DNA of 64,000 nucleotides from Lycorma delicatula (GCF_047948215.1 NC_134455.1:75889189-75953188), one strand, 5' to 3'. Positions 12,471 through 25,319 are shown, counted from the stretch's first letter. The notes: a model not told the origin generated them from the sequence alone. Numbers and translations: made by a program.

Positions 12471-13368
12471 CCATCAAAAGTAGAGTAAAGAAAATAATGA
12501 TTTCTGTTTAATCCTAGAACTGACGTAGATTGATTTTCTGTTTCACATTTGTGTGCTTTCACCCAGCATCAGAAAATCATGGAATATTGTTGTAAATTTT
12601 TGTTACAATTCTGTTATAAAATAAATAAAACATAATCTTTATATCATCAAATAATCAAATTTCCAATAAATATTTTTGTTTCTTGGAAATATTTCTTTAC
12701 TGGCTATCTCTATTTTTGTTTGTAGTGTAGTTACAGACCAAAACTGATAGTACACATACAAAAATGAGTGCATTGTTATATGTTTTGTATTTTTACATGA
12801 CAATATTAATTTTTTATGAGCTCTTTTGGAAATGAGGTTAACCAGAGTAATTAAAATAAAAAAATCTTTTCCTTATTTAAAAAAAAAAAATTATATTGCT
12901 TTTGAATAAAATAAACAAATTTTAAACGTTTTTTATGTGACAATAACTAAGTAGTAATCACTTATAATAATTATTATTTTAATCTATAATCAGTCACAAA
13001 AATATTGACTTGACCAGCTAGCATTTCAAATTATATTTTTATAATGTTTTAAAAATTCTATAATTTTTCTCAGATAAAAAAATTTACAAAATATTTCAGA
13101 AAACGAATATCAGTAAATACTTTTCAAGTTTTCATATTTTTTTTTAATTACATTTTTTTGACTGATGGAAAAATTTAGTGCCAAAACCAACTATTTTTGT
13201 AGTAGATTAATACAATGATAATTTAAAAAATGTATTATGAAAATATTTTAATATGCCCTGATGCTTAGAGGTACTCTTTAATTATTCCATAATTAAACAC
13301 TTTATAATGACTATTTCTTAACAGACTGAAAGAAATACTTCAAAATTTGGGAAAAAAAAAATATTTAC
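12471..13368. other. Intronic sequence, nothing recognised
   Basis: AT-rich with A and T runs; no gene or transposon recognised. Confidence 0.5.
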
Positions 13369-13607
13369 CTATCAAGCTTGGACATAATCATTTCCTGTGT
13401 TTGATTGGCAGATGTTCTAGCAGAAAAATTTATGACATTAGCCATATATTTATCCTTTGGTAACAGAACAAGATGATTTAATACAATTGCTGATTTTCCT
13501 GTTCCAGTGGGACCAACAAATAATACAGGTATACTTAAATTTAAAAACATTCTTAAGAAGAACTGCTGGCGAGACGTTTCATCAGTTTGAACTATAATTT
13601 CACCCAC
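13369..13607 (-). CDS. Dynein heavy chain exon: AAA3 Walker A
   Basis: The exon has 239 nt, starts in phase 0 (acceptor cctcag) and ends two bases into an Arg codon at a GTAAAT donor. The peptide starts VGEIIVQTDETSRQQFF and carries the AAA3 P-loop GPTGTGKS at 13491-13514, then INFSARTSANQTQ and IMSKLDR. P-loop Lys and Ser are present, so nucleotide binding by AAA3 is likely retained. The next exon supplies the last base of Arg and continues RRKGVFGP, the usual family sequence. Confidence 0.97.
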
Positions 13608-14045
13608 CTGAGGACAATAGATTAATAATTAATACAATAAGTAAATTGCATTTCATAAAACTGCATAATACTGTGCAAGTTTACACTTAATTTAGAGATT
13701 CATCAACTTATAGAAAATTTAATTCCGAAAAAATTTATGTAAAATAACCTAATAAAAAACAAATACAAGTTCAAAAAATTTGATTCTATCAATTTGATGA
13801 ATTTAGTAAAAATTAATTTTAAAGTTCAAAAATGTTAAAATAATACAAACATAATTTCTAATATAACAAAATTATTATACTTTTTTAGATTACCATTTTC
13901 AATAACATTATAAATTAAGACAATAAGCACAACCATACTTGTAAGTAAATTACAAGGGTTGCTGTGTTCCTGGTTTGTAAAACGATAATAATTTTTTTCC
14001 ATATAATTATAATTTTTAAAACGTTACGGTTAAATGCAAAGTTAT
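13608..14045. other. Intronic sequence, nothing recognised
   Basis: Very AT-rich stretch between the AAA3 Walker A exon and the 3' end of LINE copy B. Nothing recognised. Confidence 0.5.
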
Positions 14046-16724
14046 TTTTTTTTGTCTTCAGTCATTTGACTGGTTTGATGCAGCTCTCCACGATTTCCTA
14101 TCTAGTGCTAGTCGTTTCATTTCGGTATAAAATCCTACATCCTAGATCCCTAACAATTTGTTTTACATATTCCAAACGTTGGCTTCCTGCACAATTTTTC
14201 CCTTCTATCTGTCCCTCCAATATTAAAGCAACTATTTCAGGATGCTTTAATATGTGGCCTATAAGTCTCTCCTCTTTTAACTATATTTTTCCAAATGCTT
14301 CTTTTTTCATCAATTTTCTGCAAACCCTCTTCATCTGTCACATTATCCACCCATCTGATTTTTAATATTCACCTATAGCACCACATTTCAAGAGGTTCTA
14401 ATCTTTTCTTCTCAGGTATTCCAATCATCCAAGTTTCACTTTCATATAAAGCAACACTCCAAAAATATGCTTTCAAAAATCTTTTCCTGACGTTTAAATT
14501 AATTTTTGATGTAAACAAATTATATTTCTGACTGAAGGCTCGTTTCGCCTGTGCTATTAGACATTTTATATCGCTCCTGCTTCATCCATCTTTGGTAATT
14601 CTACTTCCCGAACAACAAAATTCTTCTACCTCCATAATCTTTTCTCTTTCTATTTTTACATTCAGTGGTCCCATCATTATTTCTACTGCATTTTATTACT
14701 TTTGTTTTGTTTTTGTTTGTTTTCATGCGGTAGTTCTTGCATAGGACTTCATCCATGCCGTTCATAGTTCCTTCAAAATCCTTTTTACTCTCAGCTAGAA
14801 TTACTATCATCAGCAAATTGTAGCATCTTTGTCTTTTAACCTTGTACTGTTACTCCAGATCTAAATTGTTCTTTAACATCATTAACTGCTAGTTCTATGT
14901 AAAGATTAAAAAGTAACAGGGATAGGGAACATCCTTCTCACTCCCTTTCTTATTACTGCTTCTTTCTTATGTTCTTCAATTATCACTGTTGCTGTTTGGT
15001 TCCTGTAAATGTTAGCAATCATTCTTCTATCTCTGTATTTGAAATCTAATTTTTTTAAATGCTGAACATTTCATTCCAGTCTACGTTATCGAATACGTTT
15101 TCTAGGTCTATAAATGCCAAGTATGTTGGTTTGTTTTTTTTTAAATCTTCCTTCTACTATTAATCTGAGGCCTAAAATTGCTTCCCTTGTCCCTATACTT
15201 TTTCTGAAACCAAATTGGTTTTCTCCTAACACTTCTTCCACTTTCCACTCAATTCTTCTGTACAGAATTCTAGTTAAGATTTTTTATGCATGACTAGTTA
15301 AGCTAATTGTTCTGTATTCTTCACATTTATCTGCTCCTGCTTTCTTTGGTATCATAACTATAACACTCTTCTGAAGTCTGAGAAACTTCCCCTTTTTTGT
15401 AATTATTACATACCAGTTTGTATAATCTATCTATCACTTCCTCACCTGCACTGCGCAGTAATTATGCAGGTATTCCATCTATTCCAGGAGCCTTTCTGGC
15501 ATTCAAATCTTTTAATGCTCCCTTAAATTCAGATCTCAGTATTCTTTCTCCCCTTTCATCCTCTTCGACTTCCTCTTCTTCCTCTATAACACCAATTTCT
15601 AATTCATTTTCTCCGTATAACTCTTTAATATATTCCACCCACCTATCGACCTTTCCTTTCATATTATAAATTGGTGTACCATCTTTGTCTAACACGTTAT
15701 TAGATATTAATTTATGTACCCCAAAATTTTCCTTAACTTTCCTGTTTGCTCCGTCTATTTTACCAATGTTCATTTCTCTTTCCACTTCTGAACACTTTTC
15801 ATTCTTCTTTCATTAGTTTGCAGTTCTTGTTTACAGTATTTCTTAATTATTGATAGTACCTTTCACTTTTATCATCACTAGCATTCTTATATTTTCTACG
15901 TTCACCCATCAGCAGCAATATATCTTCTGATATAGAAGGTTTTCCATTAGTTCTCTTTGTTATGCCTAAGTTCACTTCTGCTAATTTAAGAATTTCCTTT
16001 TTAACATTCTCCCATTCTTCTTCTACATTTTCTACCTTATCTTTTTTACTCAGACCTCTTGCTATGCCGCCCTCAAAATCCTTTTTTACCTCCTCTTCCT
16101 CATGCTTCTCTAAATTCCATCAATTCATCTGACATCTTTTCTTCAGGTTTTTAAACCCCAATCTACATTTCATTATCACTAAATTATGGTCGCTATCAAT
16201 GTCTGCTCCAGCGTAAGTTTTGCAGTTGACGAGTTTATTTCAAAATGTTTGCTTAACCATGATATAATCTATATGATACCTTGCAGTATCACTTGACGTT
16301 TTCCATGTGTATATTTTTCTATTATGATTTTTAAACCGGGTGTTGGCAAATACTAAATTATACTTCGTAGAAAACTCCATAAGTCGGTCCCCTCTTTCAA
16401 TCCTTTTGCCTAGCCCGTATTCACCCACATTATTTTCTTCCTTAACTTTTCCAATGCTTGCATTCCAATCTCCAACTATTATTAAATTTTCCTCCCCTTT
16501 TATGTGTTTAATTGCTTCGTCAAATTCTTCGTAAACACACTCTACCTCATCATCATCATGGGCACTTGTAGGTATATAAATGTTAACAATCGTCAGCTTA
16601 GGTTTTGATTTTATCCATATTACAATGATTCTGTCACAATGCATTTTGAAATACTCTGTTCTCTTCCCTATCTTATCTTCCCTATCATCAACACCTGAGA
16701 AAGTCTTGTTTAAAATCACCTAAT
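14046..16724 (-). mobile_element. Non-LTR retrotransposon copy B (5'-truncated, decayed)
   Basis: Same family as 22534-25802 and in the same orientation as the dynein gene. Its 3' end (left) carries the family signature GTCTTCAGTCATTTGACTGG. Going right it covers the C-terminal domain, reverse transcriptase, linker and part of the endonuclease: for example IVNIYIPTSAHDDDE and IIVGDWNASIGK in the frame at 16240-16719, and ARKAPGIDGIPA at about 15462-15510. Many frameshifts and stops interrupt it (the YADD-region frame breaks near 14810). Family sequence ends near 16712-16724, so the endonuclease N-terminus and 5'UTR are missing, the usual result of incomplete reverse transcription. Confidence 0.88.
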
Positions 16725-17228
16725 AATTTTTACAGGGTATTGTGTAATAAGATACAGCTAGAAAAACTGACCCTGCATAATGCATTCCAAAAAAAAGTAA
16801 ACTAAGACTACCCCAAAAATTTACATGCTAAATATCTTATTTGAGTCATAAATTACATTCAAAGGCATAAATCCCCTACCCATGATAAAATTGCTGCCTG
16901 AAGGGCATATTGAAGTCCTGAAGGGGCAAATCAGACAGGTGAACAACCTTGGTAGAACAAGCCCAAAGAAATCACAAACTATAATGTCCTTCCAAATCAC
17001 AAAAGGCAATAGTATCTTTTTAAAATTAATAGAAAATTGTCACAAAAACATTGACAGCTCAGGTTAACTATACACAAATAGGCATAAACTTAAATGATCA
17101 AAAAATATACTTAAATAAATTAAAATTTTATATCATTTATAACAGATAAAACTATATTAGTTAAACCTACAACCTTTAGTGTAACAGATAAATCTTTAAT
17201 CAAAGCATCTTTAAAAAATAATCAGAAC
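16725..17228. other. Intronic sequence, nothing recognised
   Basis: Between truncated LINE copy B and the connection exon. The overlapping frames at 16821-17067 on both strands have no recognisable domain. Confidence 0.45.
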
Positions 17229-17443
17229 CTTTGCATTTTGAGGTGTAGGAACTTTCTCAACAATCTCCATCCATGGAGCCCAACTTCCATTATTTTTATT
17301 AGTAAATATCCAATCCCAAACAGTGCCTTTTTCTGGAAATAATTGATGCTTTGTTAATTTAAATTTTGCCGGTTTTGGGTACTTCTTATCTTCGCCACAC
17401 AATATTGCACGATAAAAAACATCAAACAGTTTCCTGCTATCAC
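17229..17443 (-). CDS. Dynein heavy chain exon: AAA2-AAA3 connection
   Basis: The 215-nt exon starts with two bases completing a Gly codon (acceptor aactag) and ends in phase 0. The peptide reads DSRKLFDVFYRAI, then CGEDKKYPKPAKFKLT, LFPEKGTVWDWIF and WAPWMEIVEKVPTP. This is the segment before the AAA3 P-loop that is typical of the DNAH3/7/12 group. The donor (AAG then GTTCTG) is weak, but it gives the expected continuation NAK-VGEIIV. Intron 17228-13608 after it contains LINE copy B. Confidence 0.93.
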
Positions 17444-19319
17444 CTAGTTACACCATAGAATGAATACATTATTATTTTTTATAGATAACTTAAAATTATA
17501 AAAACAGAAATAAAATGATCATATACAACTATGATGAAATTAACAAGCTATACAGCAATAAGAATTCTAATTATTGTCAAACTATTGCAAATGATTTTAA
17601 TTACCAGCCATATTAATAAAAGATAACATTGAGTTTCAGTCAAGTTTTATTGGGTGACAAATACTTACAGAATTTTTTATCTTATCTGGAATCAAATCAA
17701 ATTGCTCAATCTAAATTAAATGCTAAGCTGTCATTCATTATTAAATATTTACTATAACTATGTATCCTTTCTGAAACGCAATATCATCTGTTGCGACACT
17801 GTTTTTAACTGTTTACTATAATTTTGTAACTAATGATTTTGTTGCAATTAACAGCTAAATTATGTGTCTTGCAGTAAAGAAATGAAAAAAAACCGGCCAA
17901 CCTTTTTTTCCTGTGTAGAATTTGAGTGATAATAGATATAGGAAAGGCAAAATGAATAAGTTATGAGTGTTATTAACTGCCAAGTTAAGGATTTCTTATC
18001 AGTATGCCAGTTGATGAATAAAGAATCAGTGTATAGTCATAATCTCAAGCAGTTTATGTAGTCAAGCTTTTTTATGTAATAATTATGAGCTTTAAGATAT
18101 CGAGTTCATTTGTATAATACTTTACAAAGAATACATGGATATGTTATTAACAGACGACAGTATGATACCACCAATATGAAACTGTCAGCAGTGCAAAAAT
18201 GCAGTAACATTCAATTTTTTTTTTAAATTAAACTGTTAATAATAAGGATATAACTGTTAATAATAAGAGAAAGAAGTCCAACAAACAGATTTTACAAAAT
18301 TTTGGAATATGGATTTTACAATACAATTTGCTGTACATGGTTGCAGCTGCTGGTTTATTTTGCTTTCTATATTTCTTCACCACCTCTAAGGCAGCATTTT
18401 CTTAGTAGGGAACTGAGAATTTTGTCTCATTCTTGTACCGACTGGTGCTCTTATCTTACATGGTTTATACCAATATAGTCTAAGGAAGTGTAAAGTTATA
18501 GGAGGCTAGTAAAATTGAAATCAAGAATGTTAAATCTTGATTGTAAAAATTCAATCATGATTGGTTAATAGGAGAATGGTTATTTGCTGATACACGGCAT
18601 GGAATTAAGAATGGTTTTCTGGTCCCAGTCTGTAACTGTGGCAGTTAAACACTACTGCAAGTTATCAAAGAAAACGTTCTATTGCATAACATTTTAAATA
18701 ATCATTGGTAAGAATATAATTGTCTAAAAACCACTGGCTTCATATATTTAATCACAATCACAACTTTATGGACTACATCAATGATATTCATTGATGAAAC
18801 TTTCTCGGTGAAAAATTTCATTCAAAGATTCCAAGATACAGCTAAAAGTATAATTTTTATTTGGAATCCTTGTGAATTTATTTTTTGATATTCTACTTAC
18901 ATACACACAAAACATTTAAAGCCATCAAAGAGTTGTACAATAGAACAAAAGCTGTCAAACAGTGTTTTCAACCTTAAAACATAAAATCAAAATGACAAAT
19001 TAATATATGAATAATAGAGTAAGTGGTCTTTTTCTTTCATCCAAACCTAAAAATATTCATATTTATATAAAATGATTACACTGGTATAAAATTTAATTTA
19101 TTTTTTGTAGCAGAAGTAAAAATGGGTGAATCTAATAACATTTTTCATGCTGAATTCAAATATTGTTTCAGAATTATTCCTATCACATAAGGATTCTTAG
19201 AGACAACTATTTTAATTTTACATTACATATTTAAAATGTATTCTTGGTATAATATACTCTTACATAGAAAGTAGTAATGTTTGATTTTCTATGATATTTT
19301 GCATCATGAACATCTCTCT
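17444..19319. other. Intronic sequence, nothing recognised
   Basis: First part of the 9.7-kb dynein intron; AT-rich, no gene or repeat family recognised. Confidence 0.45.
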
Positions 19320-20885
19320 TTCAGAACCAACAATAGTCACCTAGCATGCTCGGACCTCACTTGCCTTGGGACTGTTTTTCCATATCCAAAATATCCTGAT
19401 GGAACTGTTCACCATTTTTATCGCTGACTGCTCCTAGATTTGGTGTGAAGAAATCCAAGTGCGAGTCCAAGAAGTGAATCTTTAGTGACATGTTGCATCC
19501 CATGATTTTATATGAACACCCACTATTTCTTTACAATTTTGGATTTATGGTTTCCCAAGAAGTTCTGGCAAATGCTTTTAAAAGACTTTCATTCAGCTTT
19601 CTCCACCTCATTTAATGTACTATCAAAGTTGTCATGTTTAAATAAATCTCTAATTTCAGGTCGTAGAAAGATTCCTTCTTTGAGTTTTGCTTCACTGATT
19701 TTTGGAAACTTATTCTTCAAGTAAGCGAATCCAAATCCACTTCAATCCATTGCTTTCACAAAGCTTTTCATAAGCCCCAGCTTTATGTGGAGTGGAAGTA
19801 AATAAACATTTTTTGAATCAACAAGCAGTCCATTAACTACACTATTTTTTTTTCCTGGACTTAATGCTGTTCAGCTTGGCAATTTTTTTCTGTACATAAT
19901 TATTTTTTTGGTCTGTGCTGCCCACTTGCAAAGAAAATAACAATATTTGTTGAAACTAAGTTGAAGACCTAACAACAGCGCAGTTACTTTCCAGTCACCA
20001 CAGATAATCCACTGAAAGAAATTCTTCATACTTTATTTTATCTAGCAGAAGTATCATGTTCATATAAGTTTCATTCAGATTCATAGCTTAAGCTAGTAGC
20101 ACTGATGGAAACTCATTCCCAATGTGCAGAAACATGGCTTTCAGACTAGCTCTAGAAGAATCAATAAAGAAATGCTACTCCTCTACTCTACAACCCATGA
20201 CCAAATGATTCCATTACAGACAAAACATCATTACAGAAAATAAGTCCACCTTCAAATACAAAAAAATTCTTGAGGTCATTATGCCTATTTCTAAAAACAC
20301 ATAGTTTTATTTCATGATGGAGGAGGTAACCACCTTTTAATTATGAGCCTAAAAGTTCTGCCTCCTTATTTGATAAATTCAAATCTCGTACAAGGTTACT
20401 GACGTCCCATTGTGTTAATCCCCAGTGTTAGTCACCTCTTGGTGTTCATCACCAGATGAACACAAAACTTCATAGTTCGGATCAACCCTTACATCATCAT
20501 TATCCTCTACCAAATCTTTGTGTTGTTGATCATCACTAACTATGATATTTTCTGGTGGTTTAGGCATAGGCAGTTCTTCACTGTGAGCCACAGGTCTCAT
20601 GGCAGATGGTAAAATAAGGTATGAAATAGTGTGCTTTGATTTTGAACTAATGTCGGCAATATTAGACAAAAGTAACAATCATCTTTTGGTTCGCACCAAA
20701 TTATTGGAACAGCAAAATTCTTGTGCCGAGAGCTCTTTGACCAGCTTGTAAGGAGTCTGACACAAGTAGCACAACAAATGTAAGGGGCCCAATGTCTTTG
20801 TCATGGTCACAAACTTTGCAGCCAAAATAAAGCTCATAACATTTTTTAATGAGAAAAGTGAAACTATGTTTCTGAAATTTAAATG
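19320..20885 (-). pseudogene. Pseudogene of an unnamed multicopy arthropod ORF family (copy 1)
   Basis: On the minus strand, from right to left, it reads: DHDKDIGPLTFVVLL near 20800; a segment equivalent to VPMVWCELKDH; an acidic stretch at 20415-20678 (DVRVDPNYEVLCSSGD); then GLMKSFVKAMD-like and NKFPKISEAKLKEGIF around 19660-19780; GCNMSLKIHFLDSHLDFF near 19440-19510; FHQDILDMEK; and MLGDYCW near 19330-19350. Several stops and frameshifts break it. The same blocks in the same order occur at 38540-40030, so the family is repeated and probably mobile. I recall similar multicopy predicted proteins from arthropods but know no accepted name, and I see no terminal repeats. Confidence 0.7.
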
Positions 20886-22533
20886 TTATCTCACCAAAAA
20901 ATGTAGCAAAAGCTGTCTGGTTGGGGGGGGGGGGGGGTTACACAATTTCTGATAAATGTTTACACTGAACTATATTAAGTCAGCACATATACATGAAAGA
21001 TATATAGATATCAATAAAGTGAACACTGAATCCAGACTGGCAGTAGTTTGAACCAGTAACTCAGACATTATAATCAAAACAGATGTTGCTTGTAATATCT
21101 CTTTGACAAACAGTAATGACTAAGTCTGCAAGAAAACCATCTTCTGACCCATTTTAGAATTGCATCATCCAGGAGACTAATTGTATTGTTCTATGCCATT
21201 GTAGGTCTTGTTTCATAACAAACTAATAGTTTTTAGATGCTTAATCAATACAATTTTTTTATCCAATTATGTATTATAAATGCAAAATACCATAAAATAA
21301 TTTCCATAATGTATATAACACTGAACAGGGTGTAAATTGAAAACTGAGGACGATAGACAAATTTTATTAACATTTTTTAATTCAAAGGGAAAAATAAATA
21401 TAGAAACCACTTTTACTTTCTATGGGACAAAATTTTGTATACTAGTTATTAAAAGATTATTTTTAATTTAAAAAAATAATCACAAGTGATAAGTAATAGT
21501 AAACAATTAATATTTCTTCAAATATAATTAGTTTTCAAAGGATAAAAATGAGTAGTCAATCATTGTTTGACATCCACAATATGAATTATATAAACTGATA
21601 TTAAGTAAATTAAAAATTCTAGTTTATCCGTATATTTACAATATGAATCTTTGTCGTAAAAATAAATCATCTATTCTAAAAAAATAATAATATCCATTAC
21701 TATCAAACCTAAAAAAGAATTATTTTCATAACTGAACATACAAGAAAGGGCTTTATTCTTTTTTTTTGCTCCTTTTTACATTAAAATTTATTGACCCAAA
21801 TTCTAACATTTGCCATTTTTGACCCATTTGAAGTTCTTCATGCCAATTTATTTAAATTAAAAAAAATGTTTTTTTACAAACTTCTGTAGATTATTATTCA
21901 AATGTATTATCAAAAAAAGATTAATTTTTGGCATCTTTGTTTAGTGAATAGTACATGATCAAATAACTTGCTTTATAGCAGTTTTTTTTTTGTTCAGATT
22001 TTTTTAATATCTTTGCATATTTGCTTCATAAATCTTATTTTATGCACTAACACAACTTTAACCATTTTTGTTTTATACTGTGTATTTTATAGTGTTTCTT
22101 CAATTAAGGTTATACCACTGTTTCCCTTGATCCAGCCAGACAAATGGGTGGGCAGTTTCATTTTATTCACTGAGTACCACATCTGACTTGATTAATATAA
22201 TACATAATTACTGAATCTGATCATATTACAACTGATCTGAATAAAATATTTGTTTGTGATAACCCACGTGTTCTTTTCTAACTGAATTAAAAAGAGGTGA
22301 AAAAAAAACTTAAATATAGAAAAAGTCATTATGAAAGTCCAAGTTTTTGAGACATTAAACATAAATGGAAAAATTCAACAAATTTCTAAATTAAAAACAT
22401 AATACATTGTAAGAGATCTCCTTTATACAATATTTCAAAGAATATTTAGTGAAAGACAATCTAAGTTTTTTAAATAGTAGTAAAAAGTTATAACTTAAAG
22501 TTCAAAGTTTATTAAATTTTAATTTTTTCTTTT
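20886..22533. other. Intronic sequence with a G15 run
   Basis: It contains a run of 15 G at 20923-20937, which is conspicuous in such AT-rich DNA. The remainder shows no recognised gene or transposon; the frame at 21968-22186 looks like chance. Confidence 0.5.
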
Positions 22534-22540
22534 TTTGTCT

Positions 22541-22870
22541 TCAGTCATTTGACTGGTTTGATGCAGCTCTCCAAGATTCCCTATCTAGTGCTAGTCGTTT
22601 CATTTCAGTATACCCTCTACATCCTACATCCCTAACAATTTGTTTTACATATTCCAGACATTGCCTGCCTACACAATTTTTTCCTTCTACCTGTCCTTCC
22701 AATATTAAAGCGACTATTCCAGGATGCCTTAGTATGTGGGCTATAAGTCTGTCTCTTCTTTTAACTATGTTTTTCCAAATGCTTCTTTCTTCATCTATTT
22801 GCCGCAATACCTTTTCATTTGTCACTTTATCCACCCATCTGATTTTTAACATTCTCCTACAGCACCACAT
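22541..22870 (-). CDS. LINE copy A C-terminal domain
   Basis: Same frame as the RT, after one stop codon. The peptide starts MWCCRRMLKIRWVDKV and contains RRDRLIAHILRHPG, GRQCLEYVKQIVRDVG and SWRAASNQSND at the end. This conserved tail follows the RT in the family; its biochemical role is unknown to me. The same region occurs at 50043-50282 in copy C. Confidence 0.8.
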   Translation of the reverse strand: MWCCRRMLKIRWVDKVTNEKVLRQIDEERSIWKNIVKRRDRLIAHILRHPGIVALILEGQVEGKNCVGRQCLEYVKQIVRDVGCRGYTEMKRLALDRESWRAASNQSND

Positions 22871-22924
22871 TTCAAAAGCTTCTAATCTTTTCTTCTCAGA
22901 TACTCCGATTGTCCAAGTTTCGTT

Positions 22925-24277
22925 TCAATATAAAGCGACACTCCAAACATACACTTTCAAAAATCTTTTCCTGACATTTAAATTAAATTTTGATGTAAAC
23001 AAATTATATTTCTTACTGAAGGCTCGTTTAGCTTGTGCTATTCGGCATTTTATATCACTCCTGCTCCGTCCATCTTTAGTAATTCTACTTCCCAAATAAC
23101 AAAATTCTTCTACCTCCATAATCTTTTCTCCTCCTATTTTCACATTCAGTCGTCCATCTTCGTTATTTCTACTACATTTCATTACATTTGTTTTGTTCTT
23201 GTTTATTTTCATGCGATAGTTCTTGCGTGGGACTTCATCTATGCCGTTCATTGTTTCTTCTAAATCCTTTTTACTTTCGGCTAGAATTACTATATCATCA
23301 GCAAATCGTAGCATCTTTATCTTTTCACCTTGTACTGTTACTCCGAATCTAAATTGTTTTTTAACATCATTAACTGCTAGTTCCATGTAAAGATTAAAAA
23401 GTAACGGAGATAGGGAACATCCTTGTCGGACTCCCTTTCTTATTACGGCTTCTTTCTTATGTTTTTCAATTGTTACTGTTGCTGTTTGGTTCCTGTACAT
23501 GTTAGCAATTGTTCTTTTATCTCTGTATTTGAACCCTAATTTTTTTAAAATGCTGAACATTTTATTCCAGTCTACGTTATCGAATGCCTTTTCTAGGTCT
23601 ATAAACGCCAAGTATGTTGGTTTGTTTTTCTTTAATCTTCCTTCTACTATTAATCTGAGGCCTAAAATTGCTTCCCTTGTCCCTACACTTTTCCTGAAAC
23701 CAAATTGGTCTTCTCCTAACACTTCCTCCACTCTCCTATCAATTCTTCTGTATAGAATTCTAGTTAAGATTTTTGATGCATGACTAGTTAAACTAATTGT
23801 TCTGTATTCTTCACATTTATCTGCCCCTGCTTTCTTTGGTATCATTACTATAACACTTTTTTTGAAGTCTGACGGAAATTCCCCTTTTTCATAAATATTA
23901 CACACCAGTTTGTATAATCTATCAATCGCTTCCTCATCTGCACTGCGCAGTAATTCTACAGGTATTCCGTCTATTCCAGGAGCCTTTCTGCCATTTAAAT
24001 CTTTTAATGCTCTCTTAAATTCAGATCTCAGTATTGTTTCTCCCATTTCAACCTCCTCAACTTCCTCTTCTTCCTCTATAACACCATTTACTAATTCATT
24101 TCCTCCGTATAACTCTTCAATATATTCCACCCATCTATCGACTTTACCTTTCGTATTATATATTGGTGTACCATTTTTGTTTAACACATTATTAGATTTT
24201 AATTTATGTACCCCAAAATTTTCCTTAACTTTCCTGTATGCTCCATCCATTTTACCAATGTTCATTTCTCTTTCCAC
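22925..24277 (-). CDS. LINE copy A reverse transcriptase
   Basis: A 450-residue open frame. Order of motifs: GRKAPGIDGIPVELL; FKKSVIVMIPKKAG; YRTISLTSHASKIL; EDQFGFRKSVGTREAIL; YLAFIDLEKAFDNVDW (first catalytic Asp region); RKGVRQGCSLSPLLFNLY; LRFADDIVILAES (FADD box); and FCYLGSRITKDGRSRSDI. All key RT residues are present. The first Met shown is internal to the linker. The frame ends at VALY followed by a TGA where related copies encode GSETW. Confidence 0.92.
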   Translation of the reverse strand: MEREMNIGKMDGAYRKVKENFGVHKLKSNNVLNKNGTPIYNTKGKVDRWVEYIEELYGGNELVNGVIEEEEEVEEVEMGETILRSEFKRALKDLNGRKAPGIDGIPVELLRSADEEAIDRLYKLVCNIYEKGEFPSDFKKSVIVMIPKKAGADKCEEYRTISLTSHASKILTRILYRRIDRRVEEVLGEDQFGFRKSVGTREAILGLRLIVEGRLKKNKPTYLAFIDLEKAFDNVDWNKMFSILKKLGFKYRDKRTIANMYRNQTATVTIEKHKKEAVIRKGVRQGCSLSPLLFNLYMELAVNDVKKQFRFGVTVQGEKIKMLRFADDIVILAESKKDLEETMNGIDEVPRKNYRMKINKNKTNVMKCSRNNEDGRLNVKIGGEKIMEVEEFCYLGSRITKDGRSRSDIKCRIAQAKRAFSKKYNLFTSKFNLNVRKRFLKVYVWSVALY

Positions 24278-24293
24278 TTCTGAACACTTTTCT

Positions 24294-25319
24294 TTAATCC
24301 ACCTCTTCTTTCGCCAGTTTGCACTTCCTGTTTATAGCATTTCTTAATTGCCGATAGTTCCTTTTACTTTCTTCATCACTAGCATTCTTATATTTTCTAC
24401 GTTCATCCATCAGCTGCAATATATCGTCTGAAACCCAAGGTTTTCTACCAGTTCTCTTTATTCCGCCTAAGTTTGCTTCTGCTGATTTAAGAATTTCCTT
24501 TTTAACATTCTCCCATTCTTCTTCTACATTTTCTATCTTATCTTTTTTACTCAGACCTCTAGCGATGTCCTCCTCAAAAATCTTCTTTACCTCCTCTTCC
24601 TCAAGCTTCTCTAAATTCCACCGATTCATCTGATACCTTTTCTTCAGGTTTTTAAACCCCAATCTACATTTCATTATCACCAAATTATGGTCGCTATCAA
24701 TGTCTGCTCCAGGGTAAGTTTTGCAGTCCACGAGTTGATTTCTAAATCTTTGCTTAACCATGATATAATCTATCTGATACCTTGCAGTATCGCCTGGCTT
24801 TTTCCAAGTGTATATTCTTCTATTATGATTTTTAAATTGGGTGTTGGCAATTACTAAATTATACTTCGTGCAAAACTCTATAAGTCGGTCCCCTCTTTCA
24901 TTCCTTTTGCCCAGCCCGTATTCACCCACTATATTTCCTTCCTTGCCTTTTCCAATGCTTGCATTCCAATCTCCAACTATTATTAAATTTTCATCTCCTT
25001 TTACGTGTTTAATTGCTTCATCAATCTCTTCGTATACACACTCTACCTCATCATCATCATGGGCGCTTGTAGGCATATAGACGTTAACAATCGTTGTCGG
25101 TTTAGGTTTTGATTTTATCCTTATTACAATGTTTCTATCGCTATGCGTCTTGAAATACTCCACTCTCCTCCCTATTTTCTTGTTCATCATGAAACCTACT
25201 CCTGCCTGCCCATTATTTGACGCTGAGTTAATTACTCTAAAATCACCTGACCAAAAGTCGCCTTTCTCTTCCCACCGAACCTCACTAATTCCTACTACAT
25301 CCACATTTATCCTATCCAT
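24294..25319 (-). CDS. LINE copy A endonuclease domain
   Basis: This encodes 341 residues from the first Met; the same frame is open further upstream and contains LRVGAWNVRSLKKVG at about 25340-25386, so the true domain starts there. APE-type endonuclease motifs are visible: NVRSL, VGISEVRW (Glu of the active site), IIVGDWNASIG, YTWKKPGDTARYQIDYI and GADIDSDHNLVIM (the SDH motif). In the family this enzyme nicks chromosomal DNA to prime reverse transcription. It ends by frameshift at KLAKEEVD; the other frame continues RWIKEKCSEVEREM into the RT. Confidence 0.88.
   Translation of the reverse strand: MDRINVDVVGISEVRWEEKGDFWSGDFRVINSASNNGQAGVGFMMNKKIGRRVEYFKTHSDRNIVIRIKSKPKPTTIVNVYMPTSAHDDDEVECVYEEIDEAIKHVKGDENLIIVGDWNASIGKGKEGNIVGEYGLGKRNERGDRLIEFCTKYNLVIANTQFKNHNRRIYTWKKPGDTARYQIDYIMVKQRFRNQLVDCKTYPGADIDSDHNLVIMKCRLGFKNLKKRYQMNRWNLEKLEEEEVKKIFEEDIARGLSKKDKIENVEEEWENVKKEILKSAEANLGGIKRTGRKPWVSDDILQLMDERRKYKNASDEESKRNYRQLRNAINRKCKLAKEEVD

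Noticed and set aside
23910..24347. Open frame of 145 codons on the plus strand (MYNLSIASS...), repeated at 15418-15669 and 48662-48901
   Set aside because: It is antisense to the linker and RT of the LINE copies. Ser/Pro-rich shadows are expected there because the sense frame is Glu/Lys-rich; recurrence only reflects LINE copy number.
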